This document shows positions 31,214 through 40,259 of a stretch of DNA of 64,000 nt, in pieces. Within the stretch, counting starts at the first letter, position 1; each line of letters begins with the position of its first letter. Source of the stretch: Natronomonas sp. CBA1123 (lineage in GTDB: Archaea; Halobacteriota; Halobacteria; Halobacteriales; Haloarculaceae); NCBI RefSeq assembly GCF_009741925.1, contig NZ_WPCC01000001.1, positions 62,001-126,000 on the forward strand, read 5' to 3'. The position numbers and the translations under genes are program-made. Below the pieces are notes generated by a model. It worked only from the letters and a program-made list of their open reading frames with translations. It was not told the origin of the DNA and searched no databases.

Positions 31214-32467
31214 CTACCCTTCGACCAAACATCGGATTTTATCACTGTACGCTTCGGCAATGGCGTCCCAAGAGTGGTTTTCGACCACATAGCGCCGTCC
31301 GTTCTCGCTGAATGCCTGCCGTTTTCCGGGGTTTTCCCGCAACTCTTTGACTGCTTCGAGAATCGCGTCTGCGTCGCCGGGTGTCGCAGCTATGCCAGCA
31401 TCCGCCCGCGACAGTATCTCGACAGCATCACCACTTGCCCCCAGGACGACCGGTAATCCGGCACCGAGCGCTTCGTAGAGTTTCATCGGAATCATCGTCT
31501 CGAATGCCTCTTCCGACTCGGTGTGGATAAATGCGGCATCGGAGTGGTGCAGGTAGTTCGGAACCTCGGACATCGGACGGCGTCCCAAGAAGGCTATGTT
31601 GTCAAGATTCCGTGCCTCGGCGCGCTGTGCGAGGTCATTGTATCGACTCCCAAAGCCGATGAAGGCGAACAGGATATCGTCGTACTTGTCTGTGGCTTGC
31701 AACTGCTCTGCGACATCCAGAACAACGTCGAGTCCCTGTGCTTTTCCAACCGTACCGATGTACGACAGAACGAAGTTGTCCTCGAACAGCTCTGTCTCGT
31801 CGATACCTCCTGCATTCTCTCGGGCGAAAAAGGTATGATCGATACCATTGGTGTGCAGCCAAACGTCGTCCGGGTCGGCCCCGGCTTCAACGACCGTTTC
31901 TTTCATACCGGGGGCAACGACACTGACTCGGTCTGCATGGGTATAGAGGAAATTGGAAATCGTCCCTAACACGGAGATTACTGCTGTGTTGTCCACTTCT
32001 CCCATGGCAACCAAGCTTTCGGGCCACAGATCACGAATCTCGAAGACGAATGGAACACGGCGAAGGCGCGCAATCGTGAACCCTGCAAGACCGGCGAAGG
32101 GTTGGGGGGATGTCGCAAGTACGATATCACGTTTATTTAGCCAGAAGGTACCCACAAGTACCGCAATCGTTGTAAACCAGAGATATTTGATAGCTCTTCG
32201 GAGGAGATGGTCTGAAGGTGACGCAGGAAGGGACTTCGTTGTGACCACAGTAACACCATCGTGTTGCTCTCGTCGCAGCCACTCGTTGTGATACCCATCG
32301 TAGACTTCGCCATCCGGATAGTCGGGCGTGGTCGTGAGAACGGTCACGTCGTGCCCAAGACTGGCCCATCGAGTTGTCAAGGCCTCTAATCGGGTTGCTG
32401 CTGCGCCGGTTTCTGGTGGATATCGAAACGAAACCAGTAGTATCGATGGGAGATTATCGTCGGCCAT
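31214..32467 (-). CDS. family 4 glycosyltransferase (WbuB-like)
   Basis: This is a 417-residue GT-B enzyme. The N-terminal domain has LLVSFRYPPETGAAATR and the acceptor-side segment VFEIRDLWPESLVAMG. The C-terminal donor domain has FLGRRPMSEVPNYL and PMKLYEALGAGLPVVL with the conserved acidic ligand. The EIRDLWPES motif is typical of the WbuB/L-fucosamine transferase group. It adds a sugar to a lipid-linked glycan in the cytosol; donor not determined. Its start overlaps the epimerase stop by 14 bases. Confidence 0.9.
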   Translation of the reverse strand: MADDNLPSILLVSFRYPPETGAAATRLEALTTRWASLGHDVTVLTTTPDYPDGEVYDGYHNEWLRREQHDGVTVVTTKSLPASPSDHLLRRAIKYLWFTTIAVLVGTFWLNKRDIVLATSPQPFAGLAGFTIARLRRVPFVFEIRDLWPESLVAMGEVDNTAVISVLGTISNFLYTHADRVSVVAPGMKETVVEAGADPDDVWLHTNGIDHTFFARENAGGIDETELFEDNFVLSYIGTVGKAQGLDVVLDVAEQLQATDKYDDILFAFIGFGSRYNDLAQRAEARNLDNIAFLGRRPMSEVPNYLHHSDAAFIHTESEEAFETMIPMKLYEALGAGLPVVLGASGDAVEILSRADAGIAATPGDADAILEAVKELRENPGKRQAFSENGRRYVVENHSWDAIAEAYSDKIRCLVEG

Positions 32468-33398
32468 CGTCTCGATAGTATTCGAGGGTATTCTCTAGTC
32501 CCTTTTCGAACCCGATGTGTGGCTCGTAGCCGAGTAGTTCTCTGGCCTTAGAGATATCCGCATGAGAATGCCGTACGTCCCCGGGACGTGGGTCATCGTG
32601 AACAGGGTCGATATCCGTCCCGAGTAGATCGTTCAGGATCTCGACTAGTTCGTTGACGGTGACGCGACCTCCCGTGCCGACGTTGAACGCCTCACCGGTT
32701 ACGTCGGATTCGGCGGCTAAGATGTTTGCCTGAATCGCGTTGTCGATGTAGGTGAAATCCCGTGACTGCTCGCCATCGCCGTAGATGACGGGCTGTTCGC
32801 CGCTGAGCATCAAATCGATGAATTTCGGGATGACTGCGGCGTACTCGCCGTTGGGGTCCTGTCGGGGGCCAAAAATATTGAAGTAGCGAAGCGCGGCTGT
32901 GTCGATGTCGTAGAGGTCGCTACACTGGAGCGCGAGTTTCTCCGTGAAGTACTTCGAGAGGGCATACGGCGACTCGGGATTGGACTCCATCGTTTCGACT
33001 TTCGGCAGTTCCTCGCTGGAGCCGTACACCGACGACGAAGAGGCCACGACGACCGAATCCACGTCGTTCTTTCGTGCCGCATCTAATACGGTCGCTGTGC
33101 CAGTACAGTTAGCGTCGGTTGTCGTCACGGGGTCATCGACGCTCCGTGGCACCGAGGGGACCGCCGCTTGATGGAAGACGTAATCGACACCGTCTGAGAG
33201 GGCAGCCATAGCGTCTGCATCACGGATGTCGGCTTCCTCGAAGGTGAAGTCCTCGCGGCCTTTTAACTGCTCAAGGGCCACTTTGCGACCGGTTTCGAAG
33301 TTATCCATCCCACGGACGGTGTAGCCACGGTCCAGTAGGGCGTCCGCGAGGCTTGATCCAATGAAGCCAGCGGCGCCGGTGACGAGTGCAGTCGGCAT
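32454..33398 (-). CDS. UDP-sugar 4-epimerase (WbpP/GalE-like)
   Basis: This is a 314-residue extended short-chain dehydrogenase with NAD motif GAAGFIG (residues 8-14), catalytic Ser near SSSSVYG and Tyr145-x3-Lys149 in SPYALSK. The sequence PSVPRSVDDP and YGDGEQSRDFTYIDN are typical of UDP-GlcNAc/UDP-GalNAc C4-epimerases such as WbpP, which would suit a neighbour making UDP-HexNAcA. Substrate specificity is inferred. It is followed by the overlapping GT4 gene. Confidence 0.88.
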   Translation of the reverse strand: MPTALVTGAAGFIGSSLADALLDRGYTVRGMDNFETGRKVALEQLKGREDFTFEEADIRDADAMAALSDGVDYVFHQAAVPSVPRSVDDPVTTTDANCTGTATVLDAARKNDVDSVVVASSSSVYGSSEELPKVETMESNPESPYALSKYFTEKLALQCSDLYDIDTAALRYFNIFGPRQDPNGEYAAVIPKFIDLMLSGEQPVIYGDGEQSRDFTYIDNAIQANILAAESDVTGEAFNVGTGGRVTVNELVEILNDLLGTDIDPVHDDPRPGDVRHSHADISKARELLGYEPHIGFEKGLENTLEYYRDDGRR

Positions 33399-33449
33399 AT
33401 CGGTGCTCCTCGTGGTGGGCGGTTGAACGTGTCGACTCTAACTGAGAAA

Positions 33450-34721
33450 TCAGAGTCTGACGACGTTGTCGGCATCGAGGTCGGCGGTCACGTTGCGGGT
33501 GTCGAACACCAACGCGGAGCGATCGACGATGCGCTCGATATCGAGTGCGGAGTGGTCGGTAACAATGATAGCACAGTCGGCCGCCTCGAGTCGTTCGTCA
33601 GTCAGCGGGACCGACTCGTAGGTTTCGTCGTCGACGGCAAGCGTCGGAACGTGAGGGTCGTGGTAGTCGACGGCAGCGTTCCACTCTTCGAGTTTGAGAA
33701 CGATGTCGACGGCCGGTGACTCCCGTGTGTCCGAGACATCCGGTTTGTAGGCCGCACCAATGACGAGGATGTCAGCTGTCGAGAGCGCCACGCCGCGGTC
33801 GTTGAGCTGCTCGACGACGCGTTGGACGACGTGGTCGGGCATCTCGCGGTTGACCGTATCCGCGAGGTGGATAAATCGCGTATCGATGCCCTGTTCGTTG
33901 GCCTTCCAAGAGAGATAAAATGGGTCGATAGGGATGCAGTGGCCACCCAACCCGGGCCCAGGATAGAACGGCATGAAGCCGAACGGTTTGGTCTCGGCGG
34001 CGTCGATGGCATTCCAGATGTCAACGTCGAGTTCGTGAGCTACCTGTGCGAGTTCGTTGATGAGACCGATGTTGACCGCCCGGAAGGTGTTCTCCAGCAG
34101 TTTGACGAGTTCGGCCTCCGTCGCCGATTCGACGCGGACGACCTCGTCGAAGACGGGGGTATACAGTGCCTCGGCGTGGTCGCCACAAGCCGGCGTGACA
34201 CCGCCGAGCACTTTCGGAATGTCTGTTGGGCCGTACTCCTTGTTGCCAGGGTCGATACGCTCCGGGGAGAAGGCGAGATATACATCTTCGCCGACAATCG
34301 CGCCATTTTCGGTGAGTGCGTCGCCGACCACCTCCTCGGTCGCACCGGGATAGACAGTGCTTTCGAGAATGACTGTACAGCCGTCCGGAATCACGCCCGC
34401 CAAGCGCTCTGCCGCATCGACGACAAAGGAAAGATCTGGAGTATCGGTCTTCCGGAGCGGCGTCGGGACACAGATGGAAACACCATCGACATCGCTCAGC
34501 GCCGCGTAGTCGGTCGTGAACGTGATACCTTCGGCGACGGCATCTGTGACTTCGGCGTCGCTCACGTCGCTGACAGTCGAATCACCGTTTCGGAGGTGTT
34601 CGACGGTATCGGGGTTAACGTCGACACCGACCACCTCGTGGCCGGCCCGATGCATCGCCAGCGCCAGCGGGAGGCCAACATAGCCCAACCCGATGATGCC
34701 GACCTGCGTCTGAGTACTCAT
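33450..34721 (-). CDS. UDP-N-acetyl-D-mannosamine-type nucleotide-sugar dehydrogenase
   Basis: This is a 423-residue enzyme with N-terminal NAD motif GLGYVG (11-16), catalytic Cys262 in GPGLGGHCIPIDP, and the C-terminal UDP-binding domain with GAAYKPDVSDTRESPA. The GGHCIPIDP form is that of WecC/WbpA-like dehydrogenases acting on 2-acetamido sugars, whereas UDP-glucose dehydrogenases have GSCFPKD. It oxidises C6 to the uronic acid. With the 4-epimerase 51 bases downstream it could supply a HexNAc-uronic acid donor. Confidence 0.9.
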   Translation of the reverse strand: MSTQTQVGIIGLGYVGLPLALAMHRAGHEVVGVDVNPDTVEHLRNGDSTVSDVSDAEVTDAVAEGITFTTDYAALSDVDGVSICVPTPLRKTDTPDLSFVVDAAERLAGVIPDGCTVILESTVYPGATEEVVGDALTENGAIVGEDVYLAFSPERIDPGNKEYGPTDIPKVLGGVTPACGDHAEALYTPVFDEVVRVESATEAELVKLLENTFRAVNIGLINELAQVAHELDVDIWNAIDAAETKPFGFMPFYPGPGLGGHCIPIDPFYLSWKANEQGIDTRFIHLADTVNREMPDHVVQRVVEQLNDRGVALSTADILVIGAAYKPDVSDTRESPAVDIVLKLEEWNAAVDYHDPHVPTLAVDDETYESVPLTDERLEAADCAIIVTDHSALDIERIVDRSALVFDTRNVTADLDADNVVRL

Positions 34722-34776
34722 TGGCGTAGTTCAGGAGCGTGGGGGCTTTCAGGGCATCGCTTGGGATGCGAATACT

Positions 34777-35694
34777 CTACCACTTCAACAGGCCGTAGAG
34801 GTAGCCGACACCGACCGTCGCCGTCAGCAGGAACAGCGTCACGAGCTGTTTGGCTTTCGTGCCGCTTGGGTCCGTGAGCAGGCCTTTCAACCGGGAGGGG
34901 ACGAACTCGAAGACGAGTTGTTTGAGGAAGTCCGACTCCTCTTCGCTGGATTCCTCGGAAACGAGTGTCTCCATCGCCCGCTTGGAGTAGCCCTGCCAAA
35001 ACGACCGCTCCAGCAGCCACCGTTTGTCGGTGCGCCACTCGAAGACCTTGTGGCCGACTTTCGCGTCGGGATTGTAGACGACGCCGCGGCCATACTCCTC
35101 GCGCATCCGGGCGCAGAACTCTGTCTCGTGAGCCTGGAGGTTCTTTTCGCCCTGTCGGCCGACCTGTGACTCGAAGCCGCCTAGCTCCTTCAGTACCTCC
35201 GTGTTGAAGGAGATGTTCGACCCGAAAGTGTTTCGCACCTCCTCGCCGGGTTCGGCGAAGCCGCGGTGGGTCACGCCGACGAGCCAGTAGAACTCCTCGG
35301 GCAGAAACTCGGGTTTGCCGGCCACCCACAGCGGTGTCATCTTCCCACCAGCGGCAATGGCATCAGTTGACTCGTAAACGGAGACGAGTTCCTCAATCCA
35401 CTGTTCGTCGGCGATGGCGTCGTCGTCGATGAGTGCGACCACGTCACCGGAGACGAGTTCGAGGGCGTTGTTGCGGCTCGCGGAGAGCCCGACGTTCTCT
35501 TCGTTGCAGTGGAGTACCAGTTCCTCGTCGTCGCCGTAGTCGTTCTGGATTCGTTCGTACAGCGGCTCGTTGCCGTCGACGACGACGACGATCTCGATGT
35601 CATCGTACGTCTGTTCGCGGACGCTCTCGAGGGCATCCTCGAAGTGTTCGTACATCTCTTCGGTGTACGTACAGATGACAACCGAGACCTTCAT
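34777..35694 (-). CDS. aglG: AglG-like family 2 glycosyltransferase with membrane tail
   Basis: This is a 305-residue GT-A enzyme. The start MKVSVVICTYTEEMYEHFED, the DDDA metal-binding motif (ALIDDDAIADEQW) and ETEFCARMREEYGRG are family 2 features. A C-terminal hydrophobic segment (LVTLFLLTATVGVGYLYGLL) anchors it to the membrane. It resembles H. volcanii AglG, which adds glucuronic acid to dolichol-linked glucose; AglE or AglI relatives cannot be excluded. It lies between the dehydrogenase and the S-layer gene. Confidence 0.82.
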   Translation of the reverse strand: MKVSVVICTYTEEMYEHFEDALESVREQTYDDIEIVVVVDGNEPLYERIQNDYGDDEELVLHCNEENVGLSASRNNALELVSGDVVALIDDDAIADEQWIEELVSVYESTDAIAAGGKMTPLWVAGKPEFLPEEFYWLVGVTHRGFAEPGEEVRNTFGSNISFNTEVLKELGGFESQVGRQGEKNLQAHETEFCARMREEYGRGVVYNPDAKVGHKVFEWRTDKRWLLERSFWQGYSKRAMETLVSEESSEEESDFLKQLVFEFVPSRLKGLLTDPSGTKAKQLVTLFLLTATVGVGYLYGLLKW

Positions 35695-35833
35695 CGGCCG
35701 AGGTTACCCACGAATGCCGAATAAGCGTTGTGTCTCGGTAGCTCTACGGAGGTACGGCTGTGTCGCCACTGGGAGTGTAGCGTTCGAAAAAATGGAAACC
35801 GCGGAACTGAATCGAACCGCTCGATTCAGTCAG

Positions 35834-38800
35834 TTAGAACGCGTTCCGTCGGGCAGCCAGCAGTGCTGCGCCGAGGAGCGCGATCAGAGCGATGACGGCA
35901 CCGAAGCCGGGCTGATCCTCGGATTCGGTTTCCGTCGGCTCGTCAGTCTGCTCTGCGGTTGCGGTCGGCGTGGACTCCGGCGTTGCCGTCGGGGTCGCCG
36001 TCGGCGTCGGCGTCGACGTGTCGACCGTCAGCGTCGCGGAGTCGAGGACGATTTCGCCGTCAGCGTTGAGGTACGGAGCGTCGTCCTCACCTTCGCTGGA
36101 GACGAAGTCGTATTCTTCGTTGTCGTTCGAGTCCTCGTGCGGCATGGCGATGACCGTGCCATTGTCGCCTTCGTACGGCGTGTCGAGAGTGACTTCGACA
36201 TCCGTGTTTTCGCCGGACTCGAGGTAGTCAGACGTGCCTCGGACACTGTCGAACGTCGCACCGTCGAGGAGCGTGCCGTCGTGGATGGTGACGAAGCCAC
36301 CGTCCGGAACGTACACGCGGTCGACGGTAACGGTCGTGCCGTCAGACGTCTGGTTGGAGATTTCGACTTCAGCGTAGTCGCCTTCAACGACACGGCCGTC
36401 CGTCTCAGCGTTGTCCTCGAAGGACTGCTGGATGATGGATGCCGTGAAGTTCTGCGGCGGGTTGCTGACGGTGCCGAAGGAGTCCTCACCGGTGAACTCG
36501 GCCTCGAACGTGCCGTTTGCGGTCACGTTCGCGTCCGCGCTCTTGAGGAACGCTTCGCCACCTTCGTCGGCCGTCGCGCGGGCACGGACGTTGATTTCCG
36601 TACCGGGCGCGATGGTCGTCGTACCAGAGATGGTCTGGTTGTCGGCAGCCTGGACACGGACTTCCTCGTCAACCGTGTCGAAGGTCGCCTCTCGGTCGAC
36701 GAATTCGAAGGTGTCGTTCACCGACTCGTCGTCGTCGGGGCTGTCGAGACTCTCCTCAGTGAACTGACTGAGGTAGGATGTCGTGACGTTGAACTGAACC
36801 TCGTACTCGTCTTCGGTTTGCGGGATCTGGTCACCCGAACCGCCTCGCTCGAATCGGAGCTGATCCGAGTCTGCGACGATGTAGATGGTGTTGTTCGTGT
36901 CGTCACGGACCAAGTGGAACGCACTCTCGACGTCCGTTGCGTCCGCATCAAGGTTGTAGGAGTCCCGGTTGGTGTCCGGGTTCTGCTGTTCAATCTGCAG
37001 CGTGAAGGCGTTACTATCCACGATATCCTGCACGGTTGGGTTAACCGGAAGTGCACCGAAGATACCGCTCACTTCGAGCTGGTGGATGATGACGTCGCCA
37101 CGGCGCTGCGAGGAGCGGTCGGTTGCGTCCTCGGCGATGGCGATTTCATCAGATTCAGTGACGTTACCGGCTTCAATGCCGGCCAGAATCGTGTCGACGT
37201 TGTCGAAGTCACTGAAGTCGTTGCCGGGCGCGGTGTGGATGGTGATGTTATCCGTGGACCGCTCGCCCAGCGTCAGGACACCGAGGTCGTATTCCTCGGC
37301 ACCCGATTCAAGGTCGTCAATGCTGTTGGTGTGTTCCTGAGCGATGAGATCGTAGGAGTCGGCCTCCACAACCTCATCGAGGGTCGTACCGTCTTCCGTG
37401 CCCTGGTGGACCGCAACTACTTCACCTTCCTGAGCAACGACGAGACTCTCACCGTACTGGGAGTCCAGGTTAACACTACCGATCTGGTCTTGGCCAGCCT
37501 GGTAGGTGTTGAAGAGCAGCGACACCTGACCCGTCTCGTTCGGCGAGACGGTGACGTTAGCCTGGTAGCCGACCTCATCAATGTTACCGATGATGAGGTC
37601 GAATTCGGCATCTTCGTTGTCGAGGTCACCTTCCGCCGTGATGTTAATCTCGGCGAGGTCACCGCGGTTCTGGACGAACTGGGCCTGGTCGAAGTCGGCG
37701 CCAGCGTCGACTTCCTTTTCGAGGCTGACACTAACGCTGTCTTCAGCCGTCGTGTCGACGACGTCGAAGTTGAACTCGTAGTCCTCAGCGTCAACGACAT
37801 CCTCGTTGAACGTCAGCGACTTCTCGTCCTCGCTGTCGAGGCCACTAATCTGTGCGGTGTCTTCGTCAATCTCTGTGGCATCGCCGAAGATGCGCGAGAG
37901 GTCGTCACCGGAGAGATTACCGTTCTCCTCGGTGATGTTGACGGTGTAGCCGTTCCGGGCCGGCGAGTCGAACTCAACGGAAGTCGAGTCACCGACGCGG
38001 AGCGTTTCGTCCTCGTCACTGAGGTTGACCGTCAGGTCCTGGACAAGAACGTCGATGGCTTGCGCACTCCCACTGTCGCCACCACCGATGCTGGTTTCGG
38101 TACCTTGCTCGTCGGTGTCGACCATCTGAGCTTCCGAATTACCGTTCTTCGTCAGCGTGTAGGAACCTTCGAGGTTCGAGGTGTCGATCGAAGCGACCCA
38201 ACTGCCGTCACCCGTACGGGTGAAGGTCGGCGAGATGACAACCGATCCGACCGGTTGTGCGGAGGTCGGGTCGTAGTTACGAAGGCGGTAATTGTTCTCA
38301 GACGGGTTCGACGTTGCCTCGAAGCGGAGGTTCTGACCTTGGAATGCAAGGTCACCGTCGACATACGGCGCGTCAGTCGATGGTTCGTCCGAGTAGCCAC
38401 CGTCGCTGGACGCGGAGTTAATGTCGAAAGTTTGCGTCTGCATGCTCTCCGGCGTGGAGGAGCTTACAGCGTCATTCTGACCGTCCAGGTAGGGGTCTTT
38501 CGTCGAGCCCTCAGTAGCGCCGACAGCGTAGTCGACACCCGAAATGATGTTCGCGTTCGTGGTATCGATGTCGCTCAGCGTGAGGTCGAGCGTGAAGGTA
38601 GCGGCACCGGACTCCGGCAGTCCGGTAACTCGCGTCGTCACGACAGTTTCGCCCGAATTGGAGTTGGGCGAGCTGGATGCCGTGCTCGGACTTGCGCTAC
38701 CATCGTACCCGCTCGGAGCCGTCGTAACGGTAGCATCGTAGCTACCTTGGCTGAGCGAGTCGAGGTCGACGTTCTGGTCACGCAGGTTAGTTACGCGGAT

Positions 38801-39058
38801 GTACACGTAAGCGGTGCCATCCTGGAACCCGTCGGACTCAGTGACCTCAATGCCATTGATGTCCTGTGTTTCTGAATTCTGTCCAACTACCAAGTTCCCC
38901 GGAGCACCGCCCGCCTGAACGTTGGCGGTAGACTCTTGGGGACTTGAAGACGACTGCGCGGCAGCACCGCCCGCGAGCGCGACGGTTCCTGCGAAGACCC
39001 ACAGGACCATCAGCGCGGCGAGAAGTACCGCACGCAGTTTTTGATTTGTGTCTGTCAT
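35834..39058 (-). CDS. csg: S-layer glycoprotein
   Basis: This is a 1074-residue protein. Residues 1-34 are a Sec signal (VLLAALMVLWVFAGTVALAG then AQSSSS). The start MTDTNQKLRAVLLAAL is the haloarchaeal S-layer pattern. The body is highly acidic with many N-x-S/T sequons and repeated beta domains. Before the C-terminus a Thr/Pro linker (STPTPTATPTATPEST) precedes PGFGAVIALIALLGAALLAARR, a PGF-CTERM signal for archaeosortase processing and lipid attachment. It forms the surface lattice and is the likely main target of the flanking glycosylation genes. An upstream small ORF overlaps its ATG. Confidence 0.95.
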   Translation of the reverse strand: MTDTNQKLRAVLLAALMVLWVFAGTVALAGGAAAQSSSSPQESTANVQAGGAPGNLVVGQNSETQDINGIEVTESDGFQDGTAYVYIRVTNLRDQNVDLDSLSQGSYDATVTTAPSGYDGSASPSTASSSPNSNSGETVVTTRVTGLPESGAATFTLDLTLSDIDTTNANIISGVDYAVGATEGSTKDPYLDGQNDAVSSSTPESMQTQTFDINSASSDGGYSDEPSTDAPYVDGDLAFQGQNLRFEATSNPSENNYRLRNYDPTSAQPVGSVVISPTFTRTGDGSWVASIDTSNLEGSYTLTKNGNSEAQMVDTDEQGTETSIGGGDSGSAQAIDVLVQDLTVNLSDEDETLRVGDSTSVEFDSPARNGYTVNITEENGNLSGDDLSRIFGDATEIDEDTAQISGLDSEDEKSLTFNEDVVDAEDYEFNFDVVDTTAEDSVSVSLEKEVDAGADFDQAQFVQNRGDLAEINITAEGDLDNEDAEFDLIIGNIDEVGYQANVTVSPNETGQVSLLFNTYQAGQDQIGSVNLDSQYGESLVVAQEGEVVAVHQGTEDGTTLDEVVEADSYDLIAQEHTNSIDDLESGAEEYDLGVLTLGERSTDNITIHTAPGNDFSDFDNVDTILAGIEAGNVTESDEIAIAEDATDRSSQRRGDVIIHQLEVSGIFGALPVNPTVQDIVDSNAFTLQIEQQNPDTNRDSYNLDADATDVESAFHLVRDDTNNTIYIVADSDQLRFERGGSGDQIPQTEDEYEVQFNVTTSYLSQFTEESLDSPDDDESVNDTFEFVDREATFDTVDEEVRVQAADNQTISGTTTIAPGTEINVRARATADEGGEAFLKSADANVTANGTFEAEFTGEDSFGTVSNPPQNFTASIIQQSFEDNAETDGRVVEGDYAEVEISNQTSDGTTVTVDRVYVPDGGFVTIHDGTLLDGATFDSVRGTSDYLESGENTDVEVTLDTPYEGDNGTVIAMPHEDSNDNEEYDFVSSEGEDDAPYLNADGEIVLDSATLTVDTSTPTPTATPTATPESTPTATAEQTDEPTETESEDQPGFGAVIALIALLGAALLAARRNAF

Positions 39059-39216
39059 GGTTTGCTTTCGAACTGCAACCGCACTGCATCGCACCACATC
39101 GACAGCGTCCCAGACGCCACAGATGCACTCGAGCCGTTCGTAACGCCCGCCGAGGCGTCCAACGCGTCGAGGGCTGACGACACCGAGTCATCGTGTGGGT
39201 ACAGCGACACCGTCAT
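39055..39216 (-). CDS. 53-residue upstream ORF overlapping the S-layer start
   Basis: An ATG at 39216 opens a frame beginning MTVSLYPHDDSVSSALDALD and ending ...RLQFESKP. Its TGA overlaps the S-layer ATG as ATGA. A TATA-like element at 39250-39260 would start a transcript about 12 bases before this ATG, so the S-layer message would carry this ORF as its leader. Composition is acidic and plausible, with no signal or recognised domain. It may act through translational coupling rather than as a protein. Confidence 0.5.
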   Translation of the reverse strand: MTVSLYPHDDSVSSALDALDASAGVTNGSSASVASGTLSMWCDAVRLQFESKP

Positions 39217-39249
39217 GGGTAGGGGTACGCTCCAAACCACTCTTCCTTG

Positions 39250-39260
39250 GTATAAATGCT
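39250..39260 (-). promoter_or_regulatory. putative S-layer gene promoter
   Basis: On the minus strand CATTTATA lies about 38 bases before the upstream ORF start and about 195 bases before the S-layer ATG. Other A/T-rich boxes occur near 39330 and 39361, so several promoters are possible, as expected for a very highly expressed gene. Confidence 0.4.
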
Positions 39261-39434
39261 TTGTGGGGTCGAGAGGGTCGTGACAACGTATGACGCCCCC
39301 GAAATCAGCGGTTACAGCCCATTTGGTATATTGTAACACACCCGTCTGACGACTGTCGTTCATATATAAACGAGTTAGCATTCTGTACACTCCCTGTCGC
39401 GCATCCACGTTGATAGCTGAGATAGAGCCGAAAG

Positions 39435-39442
39435 CATTTATC
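39435..39442 (+). promoter_or_regulatory. aglF promoter TATA element
   Basis: CATTTATC is centred about 27 bases before the ATG at 39465. That spacing predicts a leaderless transcript starting at this ATG and favours it over the GTG at 39459. Confidence 0.5.
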
Positions 39443-39464
39443 GCGCGGTGGCACACGCGTGAGT

Positions 39465-40217
39465 ATGCAAGCTGTCGTACTCGCGGCCGGTGAAGGAACC
39501 CGGTTGCGACCGCTCACCGAGGAGAAGCCGAAGGCGCTCGTCGAAGTCGACGGCCGGCCGATTTTGAGTCACTGCTTCGACCGCGTTGTCGAGTTGGGCG
39601 CAGACGAGCTGCTCGTCGTTGTTGGCTACAAGAAGGAGAAAATCATCGACTTCTATGGCGACGAATACGACGGTGTTCCGATTACGTACACCCACCAGCG
39701 CGAGCCGAAGGGACTCGCCCACGCAGTACTAACCGTCGAAGACCACGTCGATGACGACTTCATGCTCATTTTGGGCGACAACATCTTCGAGGCAAACCTC
39801 GACGACGTAGTCCGCCGCCAACGCGAGGACCGCGCCGACGCCGCCTTCCTCGTCGAGGAAGTGCCATACGAGGAGGCCTCCCGCTACGGCGTCTGTGACA
39901 CCAACGACTACGGCGAAATCACCGAAGTCGTCGAAAAACCCGACGACCCGCCGACGAATCTCGTGATGACCGGGTTCTACACTTTCACCCCGGCCATCTT
40001 CCACGCCTGCCATCTCGTCCAGCCCTCCGACCGCGGCGAGTACGAGATTACCGACGCTATCAACCTGCTCTTACAGAGCGGTCGAACCATCGATGCTATT
40101 CGGTTGGACGGCTGGCGGATGGACATTGGCTATCCCGAGGATCGCGAGAAGGCCGAAACTCGATTACAAGAGGGGTACGATCCAGAGACCGACGAGGCAG
40201 TCGCGACCTCGGAGTAA
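39465..40217 (+). CDS. aglF: glucose-1-phosphate uridylyl/thymidylyltransferase AglF
   Basis: This is a 250-residue nucleotidyltransferase. It opens MQAVVLAAGEGTRLRPLTEE with the Gly-rich pyrophosphorylase loop and Lys in KPKALVEVDG. HAVLTVEDHVDDDFMLILGDN holds the metal-binding Asp. It makes UDP-glucose (or dTDP-glucose) from sugar-1-phosphate, feeding UDP-glucose to the dehydrogenase aglM; similarity to H. volcanii AglF is strong throughout as I recall it. The epimerase gene follows after 42 bases. Confidence 0.9.
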   Translation: MQAVVLAAGEGTRLRPLTEEKPKALVEVDGRPILSHCFDRVVELGADELLVVVGYKKEKIIDFYGDEYDGVPITYTHQREPKGLAHAVLTVEDHVDDDFMLILGDNIFEANLDDVVRRQREDRADAAFLVEEVPYEEASRYGVCDTNDYGEITEVVEKPDDPPTNLVMTGFYTFTPAIFHACHLVQPSDRGEYEITDAINLLLQSGRTIDAIRLDGWRMDIGYPEDREKAETRLQEGYDPETDEAVATSE

Positions 40218-40259
40218 CGTTTCGACCGGCTTTTTGTTGACGCCCACGCGAGGGCATGC

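Noticed and set aside
35570-38875. A 1101-codon open frame on the plus strand
   Set aside because: It lies antisense to the S-layer glycoprotein gene, whose signal peptide, sequons and PGF-CTERM tail are clear. The opposite frame is open because of GC-rich codon bias.
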